Origin: Bacillota bacterium
GTDB taxonomy: Bacteria; Bacillota_I; Bacilli_A; Izemoplasmatales; Hujiaoplasmataceae
DNA: 64,000 bases
NCBI GenBank assembly: GCA_018816905.1
Contig: JAHIVB010000010.1
Span: forward strand, 62,001 to 126,000
Direction: 5' to 3'
Positions within the stretch are counted from its first letter, which is position 1; every line of letters starts with the position of its first letter. Shown here one piece after another: positions 1-8,272 of the stretch. A model generated the notes under the pieces. It was not told the origin of the DNA, made no database searches, and worked only from the letters and a program-made list of their open reading frames with translations. The position numbers were made by a program, and so were the translations under genes.

Positions 1-476
1 TCTTGACTTGCTTCTATTGCTGCATCCACCGCTGCTCTGACATTACTGACGTCCCCGGTTAAAATTGTAAATGCTTTTCCACCAAGCCCTCGTCCTAGTC
101 TGATTTCCAGCAGTTCGACATCCGCTGCTTTGACAGCTGCATCTGAAACCAATACCGCTGTTGCGAGTGAATAAGTTTCGATGATTCCAACCGCCCCTTT
201 TGGGACGATTTCAGTCGTGCAGCTTAAGGCTTTAAATACTTGGTCGTGAAGGTTGGGAATCATAATGTCTTTGACAAGTGACTTCCCTGCTGTTTTTGCG
301 CCAACTTCGATTGCGCTTTTCACTGCAGAAACAGACCCGCGGACAATGACGACATATTTTCCTGGACAAGAGGCGTATGCGCCTACCAGTTTGACTTCAG
401 CTGTTTTTATGATGGCATCTCCAGCTTCAATCCCTCTGGCGATACTGTTCAGTTCTATCATACCTAATGCTTCCAT
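1..476 (-). CDS. pduT: PduT-like tandem-BMC shell protein (C-terminus cut by window edge)
   Basis: Trimeric tandem-domain microcompartment shell protein of the PduT type. The visible part begins MEALGMIELNSIARGIEAGD, the classic start of a BMC domain, and a second BMC domain begins about residue 90 (AVGIIETYSLATAVLVSDAA). Cys37, in ASCPGKY, sits where PduT carries the cysteine that holds a [4Fe-4S] cluster at the trimer threefold axis, so electron transfer across the shell is expected from family knowledge. It follows pduS by 11 nt in the same operon, as in Salmonella pduST. The start is the ATG at 476. The last part of domain 2 lies beyond coordinate 1, so full length cannot be judged. Confidence 0.9.
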   Translation of the reverse strand, partial: MEALGMIELNSIARGIEAGDAIIKTAEVKLVGAYASCPGKYVVIVRGSVSAVKSAIEVGAKTAGKSLVKDIMIPNLHDQVFKALSCTTEIVPKGAVGIIETYSLATAVLVSDAAVKAADVELLEIRLGRGLGGKAFTILTGDVSNVRAAVDAAIEASQ

Positions 477-487
477 ATCGTTTCTCC

Positions 488-1801
488 TTAAGCCTTGATT
501 TCGATATAATCTGGTGTTACTGAGATGATTTTACCACTGATGCTCGCATGGATGTTCGCACCTAACAAATCACCGCAGGAACCAACTAAAGTGCCTTTTG
601 TTACGGTATCTCCTTGGGAAACCAAAGGAGAAGCAACCACGCCAATATGTTGTTTTAACAATATCTTCACTGAATACGATTCAAATAGTGTTTGATTCAG
701 CGGTGCCGGAACATCATAATCTGATAAGTCCAGTCTTGCGATTAAACGTTTTGTCGGAACGAGTTTGCTTTCTCGTAACGAATCGACTTCATGAGGGATT
801 ATTTTTTCTGTCTTTACGCCCTTTTTCAGTAAACTTTGCTTCACCATATTGGTAATTTTCCCAGGGTCTAGATCCATTGGACATGCATAGAGACTACATA
901 ATTGACAGTCGCAGCAAGATACAACGGACGAGATTGCGCCAAGGGCGCTTGGATCTTCATTTGCGAGACCTCTCATTACTTTGTGAGGTTCTGTATTGAG
1001 CCCATTGATATTTCGCGGACATAGATCTGTACAATAACTGCATTGGCAGCAAATAGCTTTCGTCAGTTGTAAGTCAGTCTGTGTTTTTCTCGTTTTTTTC
1101 GCGATAAGATGATGTTCTTTTGGTAGGATGATGATTGCCCCAGTCAGTTTGGTGACGGGTGCATCCCAGTCTTCTTCGACATGTCCCATCATCGGACCTC
1201 CGACAATCATGCTGTAACGACTCTCATCTCTGGGTCCTTCACAGAATTCGATCAGTTTTCGAAACGAAGTACCAATTGGAACAATCAATGTTTGTGGATT
1301 TTTGACCTCTCCGGTGACTGTAATGACTCTTTCTGTCACAGGGACGTTTCTTGCGATGTTCATCGCCGTTAAGACGTTAATGACAACGGCTCCGACATCG
1401 AGTGGAATACCCATTAAAGGTACAATCTTCTTTGTGACTTCATAAACGAGTTGTTGCTCGTCTCCTGCAGGATAGTAATCTTTAATGATTTTGATCTCGA
1501 TTTGTTTGTCGTTTTTCGTCAATTCTTTTAGATTTGAAATTGCAGAATGATGTTTTCCTTTTAAACAAATGACACCTTTTTCAGCGCCGGTTTGGATTAA
1601 GGCAATTTTCAGTCCTTCGACAACGTCTTCGCCGTAGAATTCCATCAATTGTTGATCAACCCTTAATAGAGGCTCACACTCCGCACCATTGACAATCACG
1701 ATTTCAGGAGTGCTATTTAGTTTTACATGTGTCGGAAAACCGGCTCCACCGGCACCGACAATGCCTTGTTCTTTAATTCTATCGATATAGTTTGAAGGCA
1801 T
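488..1801 (-). CDS. pduS: PduS-like BMC flavo-iron-sulfur reductase (RnfC family)
   Basis: Electron-transfer flavoprotein of the PduS/RnfC family, 437 aa. In Pdu systems PduS reduces cobalamin and binds PduT. The N-terminal glycine-rich nucleotide site GIVGAGGAGFPTHVKL is present. Two ferredoxin-type cysteine clusters lie near residues 251-261 (CCQCSYCTDLCP) and 295-308 (CCDCQLCSLYACP). The C-terminal part looks like a biotinyl/barrel-sandwich hybrid fold. I chose the ATG at 1801 because it is preceded by AAGGAGTG; an upstream in-frame start would read into the dehydrogenase gene. Since no B12 enzyme is visible, its role here may be NADH recycling through PduT rather than cobalamin reduction (inference). 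Confidence 0.9.
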   Translation of the reverse strand: MPSNYIDRIKEQGIVGAGGAGFPTHVKLNSTPEIVIVNGAECEPLLRVDQQLMEFYGEDVVEGLKIALIQTGAEKGVICLKGKHHSAISNLKELTKNDKQIEIKIIKDYYPAGDEQQLVYEVTKKIVPLMGIPLDVGAVVINVLTAMNIARNVPVTERVITVTGEVKNPQTLIVPIGTSFRKLIEFCEGPRDESRYSMIVGGPMMGHVEEDWDAPVTKLTGAIIILPKEHHLIAKKTRKTQTDLQLTKAICCQCSYCTDLCPRNINGLNTEPHKVMRGLANEDPSALGAISSVVSCCDCQLCSLYACPMDLDPGKITNMVKQSLLKKGVKTEKIIPHEVDSLRESKLVPTKRLIARLDLSDYDVPAPLNQTLFESYSVKILLKQHIGVVASPLVSQGDTVTKGTLVGSCGDLLGANIHASISGKIISVTPDYIEIKA

Positions 1802-1827
1802 AAATTTCACTCCTTGTGATGGTTTGA

Positions 1828-3282
1828 TTATACAATTCTGAAAGCACCTGATAAAGTACATCTTCTAATCCTTGAAAAACTTCTTGCGGATGTCAATCCT
1901 TCTCCGGTCGGCGTTGCAATCGTTAAAGTAGTGAATCCTTCTCCTTCGATGCCAAGCGCAGCGAAGGATGGGGCGTTTTTAACGAAAATAGAGGTATCAA
2001 GCGCTCTGGCTGCTTTCGTTAAGTTCGTTACGCTTTCCGAATGCATCATCGCGGAATGACGATTTCCATTTTCTGCGATGACCGCTTTTTCTATGGCTTC
2101 GTCAATGGAATAGACTCGAACCATTCCAAGAACAGGCATTAACATTTCAACGGTAATGAAAGGATGTGTCTCTGGGACTTCTGCAATAATCAGTTTAATG
2201 TCCTGAGGAGAATTGATTTTGCAAGCTTTTAAGATTTCTATTGCAGGTTTTCCAACATATTTTCGGTTTACAACGGTTTTACCTTGTTCATTGGTTTGGA
2301 ATACTTCTTTTGTGACGATATCAATTTCATGGCGTTTTAATTCATAACAACCATTCTTGATCATTTCGTTTCTGAATTCGTTATACACACTGTTTAGAAT
2401 GAATGCTTCTTTCTCAGCGATGCAGATGATGTTGTTATCAAAAGAGGCTCCGCGAAATACATCATTTGCGGCTTTTTTAATATTTGCTGTTTCATCAATG
2501 ATGACCGGAGGATTTCCAGGACCAGCAGCTATCACTTTTTTTCCGCTTTTCATTGCGACTGAGACAACCCCTTCTCCGCCTGTAACGACGAGAATTCTGA
2601 TGTCTTTATGGGTCATGATGACTTTTCCGGAGTCTATCGTTGGATTCAGTGGCGCTGTCAGCAATTCTTTCGGACCGCCCACTTCATGGATTGCTTTATT
2701 CAGTATCGAAATGGACTCTGAAGTGACTCTTTTTGCGCTAGGGTGAGGATTGAATACGACTCCGTTTCCTGCAGCTACCATGCTGATCGAGTTGTTGATG
2801 ATTGTGGAACTGGGGTTTGTCGAGGGTGTAATCGAACCAATGACTCCATAGGGGGCCATTTCGACTAATGTCATTCCATCATCCCCAGTATATGTCGTTG
2901 CGTATAGATCTTCTGTACCGGGTGTTTTCTCAGCCGCAAGCACATTTTTGATGATTTTGTCTTCGACTCTGCCCATGCCTGTTTCTTCATATGCCAAGAT
3001 TGCAAGTTTTTCAGCGTTTTCAAGACTTGCTTTTCTCATCGATGCTATAATCTCATTTCTCTTTTTCATCGATAGTTTTATCAGTTGTTTTTGAGATTCT
3101 TTTGCGGCGTGAATGGCATCTTCAACGTTTTCATATATCCCAATGTAATTCGATTTGACGTTGGGAACTCTTGAAACGGTTGGGGCTTGAGTCTGGACTG
3201 GAGTTTGAGAGGTTGCTTTATTGTTTCCGTATTTTTGTTCCATTTCGGCAGTCAATTTTTTGATTAGATCGTTTGTACTCAT
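1828..3282 (-). CDS. pduP: CoA-acylating aldehyde dehydrogenase, PduP/EutE type
   Basis: Converts an aldehyde plus CoA and NAD+ to acyl-CoA plus NADH inside microcompartments; 484 aa, the usual size for the family. The catalytic cysteine lies in FDNNIICIAEKE, and the cofactor-binding region around ITPSTNPSS is intact. Residues 1-18 (MSTNDLIKKLTAEMEQKY) form an amphipathic helix, followed by a Gln/Thr/Pro-rich linker to about residue 40. That is the arrangement of the PduP encapsulation peptide. The ATG overlaps the stop of the preceding gene (ATGA), implying translational coupling. Acetaldehyde is the likely substrate if the signature enzyme is an aldolase, but propionaldehyde cannot be excluded from sequence alone. 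Confidence 0.93.
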   Translation of the reverse strand: MSTNDLIKKLTAEMEQKYGNNKATSQTPVQTQAPTVSRVPNVKSNYIGIYENVEDAIHAAKESQKQLIKLSMKKRNEIIASMRKASLENAEKLAILAYEETGMGRVEDKIIKNVLAAEKTPGTEDLYATTYTGDDGMTLVEMAPYGVIGSITPSTNPSSTIINNSISMVAAGNGVVFNPHPSAKRVTSESISILNKAIHEVGGPKELLTAPLNPTIDSGKVIMTHKDIRILVVTGGEGVVSVAMKSGKKVIAAGPGNPPVIIDETANIKKAANDVFRGASFDNNIICIAEKEAFILNSVYNEFRNEMIKNGCYELKRHEIDIVTKEVFQTNEQGKTVVNRKYVGKPAIEILKACKINSPQDIKLIIAEVPETHPFITVEMLMPVLGMVRVYSIDEAIEKAVIAENGNRHSAMMHSESVTNLTKAARALDTSIFVKNAPSFAALGIEGEGFTTLTIATPTGEGLTSARSFSRIRRCTLSGAFRIV

Positions 3283-3998
3283 TGTTTTGCCTCCTCAATA
3301 AATTCAACTTTTATCTTGTACTCGCTCAACTTGTCTTTTGCGAGTGGCGTAATGACTTGACGTTTGTTCAATAGCAATGTTTTAAGTCCTTGTTTTTTCA
3401 TATCCATGACATATCGCTCTGTAATCAAGATGTTTGCGTCAATCACTTTATCCGGGTTATTCTGTATGTTTATAATGGAGATTCCCATATTTTCTAAGAG
3501 AGTGATCGTCGATGAAATCTTCGCCAAGACAGTCGCGTTTGAATTGATTAAAAATACGATGTTCTGATTGGTCATCAATCCATTTAAAATGATGTGATTG
3601 ATGTCTTCAGAATCATTTGTTTCAGTAATCGCCTTCATCTGAGATACTTTGGGGCTGACAATCAAGAGAGTGCCTGCACTATTGAGAAGCGATAGAAATT
3701 CAGGGTTTTTTAAATCGAAATTGATTGTATTGTACTGATCTTTTATTTCTTTTTCATGCGTTTTGTTGAAGTGATCGTTGAATACCAAATAGCTTGGTCC
3801 ATCTGAATAATTCTTTCTGATGTATGAATGATACTGGGAGAATCCAATCGTGTTTTCAGGGAGAATGATCAGGATGGATTTCGATTTTTTAATTGAACTG
3901 GAAGCTGTTTTTTGATTCGCAGATGGCAATTGATCGATTTTTTCGAGGATGCTATCCGTTACCATTTTGGCAAGTTTATCCAAGTTGTTGATTTCCAA
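3279..3998 (-). CDS. BMC-associated flavoprotein-like protein with N-terminal targeting helix
   Basis: 239 aa, not confidently recognised. The middle (roughly residues 45-190) has alternating beta/alpha hydrophobicity. The stretch LLIVSPKVSQMKAITETND, followed by INHIILNGLMTNQNIVFLI, resembles the flavin-binding core of PF02441 flavoproteins, a family found in some BMC loci. The C-terminus contains VITPLAKDKLSEYKIKV, a motif type I associate with several BMC accessory proteins. Residues 1-24, starting MEINNLDKLAKMVTDSILEK, form an amphipathic helix like an encapsulation peptide. The start chosen is TTG at 3998, with AAAGGAGG seven bases upstream. It sits between tpiA and pduP in the BMC operon. 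No enzymatic activity can be named. Confidence 0.72.
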   Translation of the reverse strand: MEINNLDKLAKMVTDSILEKIDQLPSANQKTASSSIKKSKSILIILPENTIGFSQYHSYIRKNYSDGPSYLVFNDHFNKTHEKEIKDQYNTINFDLKNPEFLSLLNSAGTLLIVSPKVSQMKAITETNDSEDINHIILNGLMTNQNIVFLINSNATVLAKISSTITLLENMGISIINIQNNPDKVIDANILITERYVMDMKKQGLKTLLLNKRQVITPLAKDKLSEYKIKVEFIEEAKQ

Positions 3999-4034
3999 TG
4001 TTCTCCCTCCTTTCACAGATGGTTCTTTCGTATT

Positions 4035-4853
4035 TTATTTCCCGTTTAAAATATCATTGATTTGAGTGAGTGTCTTTGCACTTAAACTAGCGCCGCCAAT
4101 CAAGAATCCGGATACGCTTTGCGCAAGTGCAAGTTCTTTGACGTTTTCGGCGGTGACGGATCCACCATACAGCAATGGAATTTTTCTTCCGGTTTCAAAT
4201 CCATATTCGTCAATGAGATAATTTCTTAAAAACATGTGTACTTCTTCCACTTGTGAGGGTGTTGCGGTTACGCCAGTCCCAATGGCCCAAATCGGTTCGT
4301 AAGCGACAATCACTTTGGAACGGAGGGACTCATCAAGCAAGGATAAGCCTTCTTTAATCTGAGTTTTCAAAAAGGATTTATAATCTTCTTTTTCTCTTTG
4401 GATGAGGGACTCACCGATACATAGAATTGGTTTCATTTGATTTTTTATCGAAGAAAGGACTTTTTTCGCTGAGAAGTCATTGCATTCATTAAAAATGTTT
4501 CTTCTTTCGGAATGACCGATGATTGCATATTTACTGCCAAAATCTCGAGCCATTGTGATGGATATCTCGCCTGTGAAAGCACCGTTTTCTTTTGGATAGA
4601 AATTTTGGACTCCGTAGAAGACTCTAGTGTAACGAAGTTTCGATTCGAATAGATATAGATAGGGGCTTGGCGGAATGATCACAATCGTATTTTTTGTGCC
4701 AAGATCAGCTTTTGAGATTTCATCCAAGAATTCATTGACTTCACGTTTTGTCTTATTCATCTTCCAGTTTCCTACGACAAGAAAATCCTGGTTTTTCAGG
4801 ACGCTTTGTACGATTTCTTTTCTAACGATTTCTTCGATCTCGATTTTATTCAT
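4035..4853 (-). CDS. tpiA: Triose-phosphate isomerase with BMC-targeting-like N-terminal extension
   Basis: Interconverts dihydroxyacetone phosphate and glyceraldehyde-3-phosphate. Complete TIM barrel: Lys31 in GNWKMN, His114 in IIGHSERR, Glu186 in AYEPIWAIGTG, and the phosphate-binding LYGGSV and FLIGGASL loops. The protein is 272 aa, about 20 more than usual. The extra residues are N-terminal, MNKIEIEEIVRKEIVQSVLK, an amphipathic helix of encapsulation-peptide type. The start at 4853 is fixed by AAGGAG seven bases upstream; an in-frame TTG at 4874 lacks a ribosome site. It is the second gene of the BMC operon. It may be a compartment-specific isozyme, with the glycolytic tpiA elsewhere (inference). 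Confidence 0.95.
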   Translation of the reverse strand: MNKIEIEEIVRKEIVQSVLKNQDFLVVGNWKMNKTKREVNEFLDEISKADLGTKNTIVIIPPSPYLYLFESKLRYTRVFYGVQNFYPKENGAFTGEISITMARDFGSKYAIIGHSERRNIFNECNDFSAKKVLSSIKNQMKPILCIGESLIQREKEDYKSFLKTQIKEGLSLLDESLRSKVIVAYEPIWAIGTGVTATPSQVEEVHMFLRNYLIDEYGFETGRKIPLLYGGSVTAENVKELALAQSVSGFLIGGASLSAKTLTQINDILNGK

Positions 4854-4863
4854 TCTTGTCTCC

Positions 4864-5889
4864 TTATTTTGCAATAAGTTTTTCAGATCCTCTGAGGACG
4901 AGTTTGGTTTCTAGGAGCACTTCTTTAATCGCTTTGCTTTTCACTTGTTTTCGTTCAATCAGGTCAAATAGCATTTCAGCCGCGACTTCGCCCATCAAAT
5001 CGGTTGGTCTCGATACGGTTGAGATGTTCAAGTTCATGATTTCAAACATATCAACGTCATCAAAACTGATGAATGCCATGTCTTTTGGAATCGACATTTT
5101 GTTTTCTATTAACGCTTTGACACATCCGAGCGCCATCATGTTGTTGGCAGCGAATATAGCTGTGGGACGTTTTTCAAGTTTTAGAATTTTTTTTGTGATT
5201 TCATATCCACTTTCAAGTTTGAAATTACCATAAAACACGTAATTTTGATTGACTGACATGTTATTGCTGCGAATGGCATTTTCATAACCGTAGAAACGCT
5301 CTCTACCTGGTTTTGAAGACATTGGCCCCGAGATGATGGCAATATCCTTGTGTCCTTCTTTAATCAATGCGTTCACCGCATCGAAGGAACCGGATAGATT
5401 ATTGACGAATACGGAATTGAAATGAGAAATGTTGATGCCTCTATCGAGCAAAACGACTGGAACGCCTAACTCTTCAAGCTGGTAAAGGTACTTCGAGTTA
5501 TAACCAACTTGATCAGTATTCGGAGTGATAATCAGTCCGATGATATTATTCGTTTTAAAAAGAGTAAGATATTTTAATTCTTTTTCTAGTTGTTCTTCGG
5601 TGTTGCATACCAGCAGGCTTGCAGAGTATTGATCCGCTATTTTTGAAATCCCTTTAATGACTTCACCAAAAAAAGGATTTGAGATGTCAGGAATGACAAT
5701 GCCGATGATATTTGCTTTTTGTGTTGAGATGGACTGTCCTAATATTTTATCTTCATTCGCAAGTTCACCATAGGTTTGCATTACCAGTTCTTTGGTTTCT
5801 TCTTTGACATAGCCACTTTGATTCATGACCCTGGAAACGGTAGCTACTGATACGCCAGCCTTTGCTGCAATGTCTTTATTTTTAACCAT
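4864..5889 (-). CDS. LacI-family transcriptional regulator of the BMC operon
   Basis: 341 aa, the standard LacI/GalR length. The helix-turn-helix is at residues 4-23 (NKDIAAKAGVSVATVSRVMN), followed by a hinge and a periplasmic-binding-protein-like effector domain (NIIGIVIPDISNPFFGEVIK, AIFAANNMMALG, ISFDDVDMFEIM). It is the first gene of the operon and lies 10 nt from tpiA. It therefore probably controls the microcompartment genes and itself, sensing a pentose or deoxyribose-type sugar or its phosphate (inference). A LacI/cre-type operator overlaps the promoter at 5953-5966. It lacks nothing expected of the family. Confidence 0.93.
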   Translation of the reverse strand: MVKNKDIAAKAGVSVATVSRVMNQSGYVKEETKELVMQTYGELANEDKILGQSISTQKANIIGIVIPDISNPFFGEVIKGISKIADQYSASLLVCNTEEQLEKELKYLTLFKTNNIIGLIITPNTDQVGYNSKYLYQLEELGVPVVLLDRGINISHFNSVFVNNLSGSFDAVNALIKEGHKDIAIISGPMSSKPGRERFYGYENAIRSNNMSVNQNYVFYGNFKLESGYEITKKILKLEKRPTAIFAANNMMALGCVKALIENKMSIPKDMAFISFDDVDMFEIMNLNISTVSRPTDLMGEVAAEMLFDLIERKQVKSKAIKEVLLETKLVLRGSEKLIAK

Positions 5890-5950
5890 TTATGACACCT
5901 CATTGATGAAATGTGTAATTTTCTTTCATATAATTACTGCTTTTTCTTTG

Positions 5951-5979
5951 ATTATAAACGCTTTCATTCGTTTTGTCAA
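5951..5979 (-). promoter_or_regulatory. Promoter of the BMC operon with overlapping cre/LacI-type operator
   Basis: Consensus housekeeping promoter read leftward: -35 TTGACA at 5974-5979, 17-nt spacer, -10 TATAAT at 5951-5956. The near-palindrome TGAAAGCGTTTATA (5953-5966) overlaps the -10. It matches the cre consensus TGWAANCGNTNWCA at 13 of 14 positions and could bind CcpA or the locus LacI protein. Repression by steric block is the likely mode. The leader of about 55 nt before the ATG shows nothing else, and the stretch 5980-6082 holds no gene. Confidence 0.85.
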
Positions 5980-6082
5980 ACGGTTTTTGTAATTTTCATA
6001 TTATTTATGTAATTTTATTCCATATTTAACAAGAAATATTTCATAATCATCTGCTTTTGTTTTAAGATTGATCTTTTCAAAG

Positions 6083-6110
6083 AAAAACCAGGAAAAAATT
6101 CCTGGTTTTT
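6083..6110 (-). terminator. Terminator of ruvB-queA
   Basis: Stem AAAAACCAGG / CCTGGTTTTT with an 8-nt loop and a following U-run on the minus strand. It begins at the last base of the queA stop codon. Confidence 0.85.
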
Positions 6111-7138
6111 TAATAGATGAACATGGCGTCGCCAAACGAGAAGAATCGATATTTTTCCTTAATCGCTTCTGAATATGCGTGCATGATGATGTCTTTCGTC
6201 GCAAATGCACTAACGAGCATCATCAGTGTCGATTTAGGTAGATGAAAATTAGTGATTAATGCATCGATTGCCTTAAACTCGAAGCCCGGATAAATAAAGA
6301 TGTCTGTAAAACCGGAGTCTGCTTCGAAACGTCCGAATTTTTTGTATAACGTTTCTAGCGTCCTTGTGGTGGTTGTACCAACGGAGACAATTCTTCGTCC
6401 TTCTTCTTTTGCTTTGTTTAATATCTTTGCGACCGAAGCGGAGAACGAATAGAATTCACTATGCATTTTGTGTTTGGTTACATCTTCGACACTGACAGGT
6501 CGAAAGGTACCTAGGCCAACATGAAGAGTCAAATATACGATTTCAATCCCTTTGGACTGAATTTCTTTTAATAATTCATTGGTAAAGTGTAGCCCGGCAG
6601 TAGGCGCGGCTGCACTACCTAGCACTTTGGAATAGACCGTTTGATAGCGATCTTTTTCCAACAGGTACTCATGAATATAAGGCGGAAGTGGCATTTCGCC
6701 CAATTGATCTAGGATTTCTATGAATATCCCTTCATAGATCATTTCGAAATGACGAATTCCTTCCTCGCCAAGTTTAACGCATTTTGCCTTAAGTAAGCCA
6801 TCGCCAAAGGAAATGATGTCTCCTATATGAACTCTTCTTGCAGGTTTGACGAGCGTTTCCCAGATGTGATCTCCACGTTCTTGTAATAACAACACTTCGA
6901 TGGAAGCGAGCGTCGATTCTTTCACTCCGATTAATCGAGCTGGTAATACTTTTGTGTCGTTAAGGACGAGTACGTCGCCTTCATGAAGAAAACTCGGGAG
7001 ATGATGAAATTCTTTATGTAATACGTCAAACGTGGTTCTTCTACACACGAGCAATCTTGATGAAGAACGTTTGTCTAGTGGTGTTTGTGCAATCAATTCA
7101 TCGGGCAATTTATAATCAAAATCATCTGTCTTCATCAT
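6110..7138 (-). CDS. queA: S-adenosylmethionine:tRNA ribosyltransferase-isomerase (queuosine synthesis)
   Basis: Transfers and isomerises the ribosyl moiety of SAM onto 7-aminomethyl-deazaguanine in tRNA to make epoxyqueuosine. 342 aa, full length. The family start [20 protein letters not shown] is followed by [13 protein letters not shown] and [20 protein letters not shown], both diagnostic of QueA. The ATG overlaps the ruvB stop (ATGA). Usual neighbours tgt and yajC are not downstream; the operon ends here in a terminator. No oddities. Confidence 0.97.
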   Translation of the reverse strand: MMKTDDFDYKLPDELIAQTPLDKRSSSRLLVCRRTTFDVLHKEFHHLPSFLHEGDVLVLNDTKVLPARLIGVKESTLASIEVLLLQERGDHIWETLVKPARRVHIGDIISFGDGLLKAKCVKLGEEGIRHFEMIYEGIFIEILDQLGEMPLPPYIHEYLLEKDRYQTVYSKVLGSAAAPTAGLHFTNELLKEIQSKGIEIVYLTLHVGLGTFRPVSVEDVTKHKMHSEFYSFSASVAKILNKAKEEGRRIVSVGTTTTRTLETLYKKFGRFEADSGFTDIFIYPGFEFKAIDALITNFHLPKSTLMMLVSAFATKDIIMHAYSEAIKEKYRFFSFGDAMFIY

Positions 7139-8142
7139 TGAAATAACGTTCCTTGATAACCTTTTTTAAGATGTCTGTACGCTTTTTCCGTCACCACTCT
7201 ACCTCTTGGTGTACGGCTAATGAATCCTTTTTGAATCAAGAAAGGTTCATATACATCTTCCAGTGTTAATGGATCCTCGCTAATCGAGGTTGCGATGGTT
7301 TCCAGTCCGACAGGACCTCCGTGATATTTTTCGATGATAGAGAGAAGATACTCTCGATCTTTTCTGTCCAACCCTTGTTCATCGATTTTCAATTTGTCGA
7401 GTGCAAGCTTCGTTATATCAAGCGTTATCGTTCCGTCGCCGAGAATATCAGCATAATCTCGAACTCTTCTAAAAAGTCGGTTGACAATTCTAGGTGTTCC
7501 TCTGCTTCGCTTTGCAAGTTCGATAACTGCTAGATTTTCACTAGGGCATTCATAGATTTCAGATGTTCTTTTACAAATGGTTTCGAGTTCGTTGTCTGTA
7601 TAGAATTCTAGTTTGTGTACGATGCCAAATCGGTCTCTCAAAGGACCGGTCAAATCTCCGAATCTCGTTGTCGCACCAATCAAGGTAAATGGCGGTAAAT
7701 CAACGCGTATCGACTTTGCGCCAGAATCTTTTCCAACGACGATGTCAATCACAAAGTCTTCCATGGATGAATAGAGGATTTCTTCTACAATTTTAGGCAA
7801 TCGATGGATTTCGTCGATGAAAAGTACGTCGCCGGGTTCTAGTGAAGTCAAAATCGCTGCCAGATCGCCTGTCCGTTCTACCGTTGGTCCAGAGACAACT
7901 TTGATGTTGACACCTAGTTCATTGGCGATTACCTGAGCCAAGGTAGTTTTACCCAATCCTGGCGGTCCGTATAGAAGAACGTGATCAAGAGATTCATTTC
8001 TTTTTTTCGCGGCTTCTACTGCAACCTGAATCATTTCCTTGACACTGGTTTGTCCGATGTATTCTTGAAAAAATCTAGGCCGTAAAGTGGCCTCCATTTC
8101 GTCGTCGATTAATAGATTGTTTGCGATAATCCGTTTGTCCAT
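7135..8142 (-). CDS. ruvB: Holliday junction branch-migration ATPase RuvB
   Basis: Hexameric AAA+ motor that drives branch migration with RuvA. 335 aa. Walker A is [11 protein letters not shown], Walker B is [10 protein letters not shown], sensor 1 lies in LIGATTRFG, the arginine finger region is GPLRDRFG, and the C-terminal winged helix ends GYQGTLFQ. I place the start at the second ATG (8142, MDKRIIAN), which has AGAGGTG eight bases upstream; the ATG at 8148 is only two bases from that site. ruvA, usually immediately upstream, is not in the window. Confidence 0.97.
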   Translation of the reverse strand: MDKRIIANNLLIDDEMEATLRPRFFQEYIGQTSVKEMIQVAVEAAKKRNESLDHVLLYGPPGLGKTTLAQVIANELGVNIKVVSGPTVERTGDLAAILTSLEPGDVLFIDEIHRLPKIVEEILYSSMEDFVIDIVVGKDSGAKSIRVDLPPFTLIGATTRFGDLTGPLRDRFGIVHKLEFYTDNELETICKRTSEIYECPSENLAVIELAKRSRGTPRIVNRLFRRVRDYADILGDGTITLDITKLALDKLKIDEQGLDRKDREYLLSIIEKYHGGPVGLETIATSISEDPLTLEDVYEPFLIQKGFISRTPRGRVVTEKAYRHLKKGYQGTLFQ

Positions 8143-8162
8143 ACACATAACACCTCTTGTCT

Positions 8163-8168
8163 ATTATA
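8163..8168 (-). promoter_or_regulatory. Extended -10 of the ruvB-queA promoter
   Basis: On the minus strand TGGTATAAT: a perfect -10 hexamer with an upstream TG. No convincing -35. It is divergent from the coiled-coil operon promoter about 50 bp away. Confidence 0.6.
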
Positions 8169-8212
8169 CCAAATTTTTAAGGAAAATCATCCGATTTATT
8201 TTTGTTCTTGAG

Positions 8213-8241
8213 TTGAATAAAACACGCATCTATATTATAAT
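8213..8241 (+). promoter_or_regulatory. Promoter of the coiled-coil operon
   Basis: TTGAAT (8213-8218), 17-nt spacer, TATAAT (8236-8241). The transcript would start near 8248, giving a short leader that contains the GGAGGTG ribosome site before the TTG start at 8273. Confidence 0.75.
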
Positions 8242-8272
8242 GAATTTGTAGTATTTTTTAGGAGGTGGAAAA

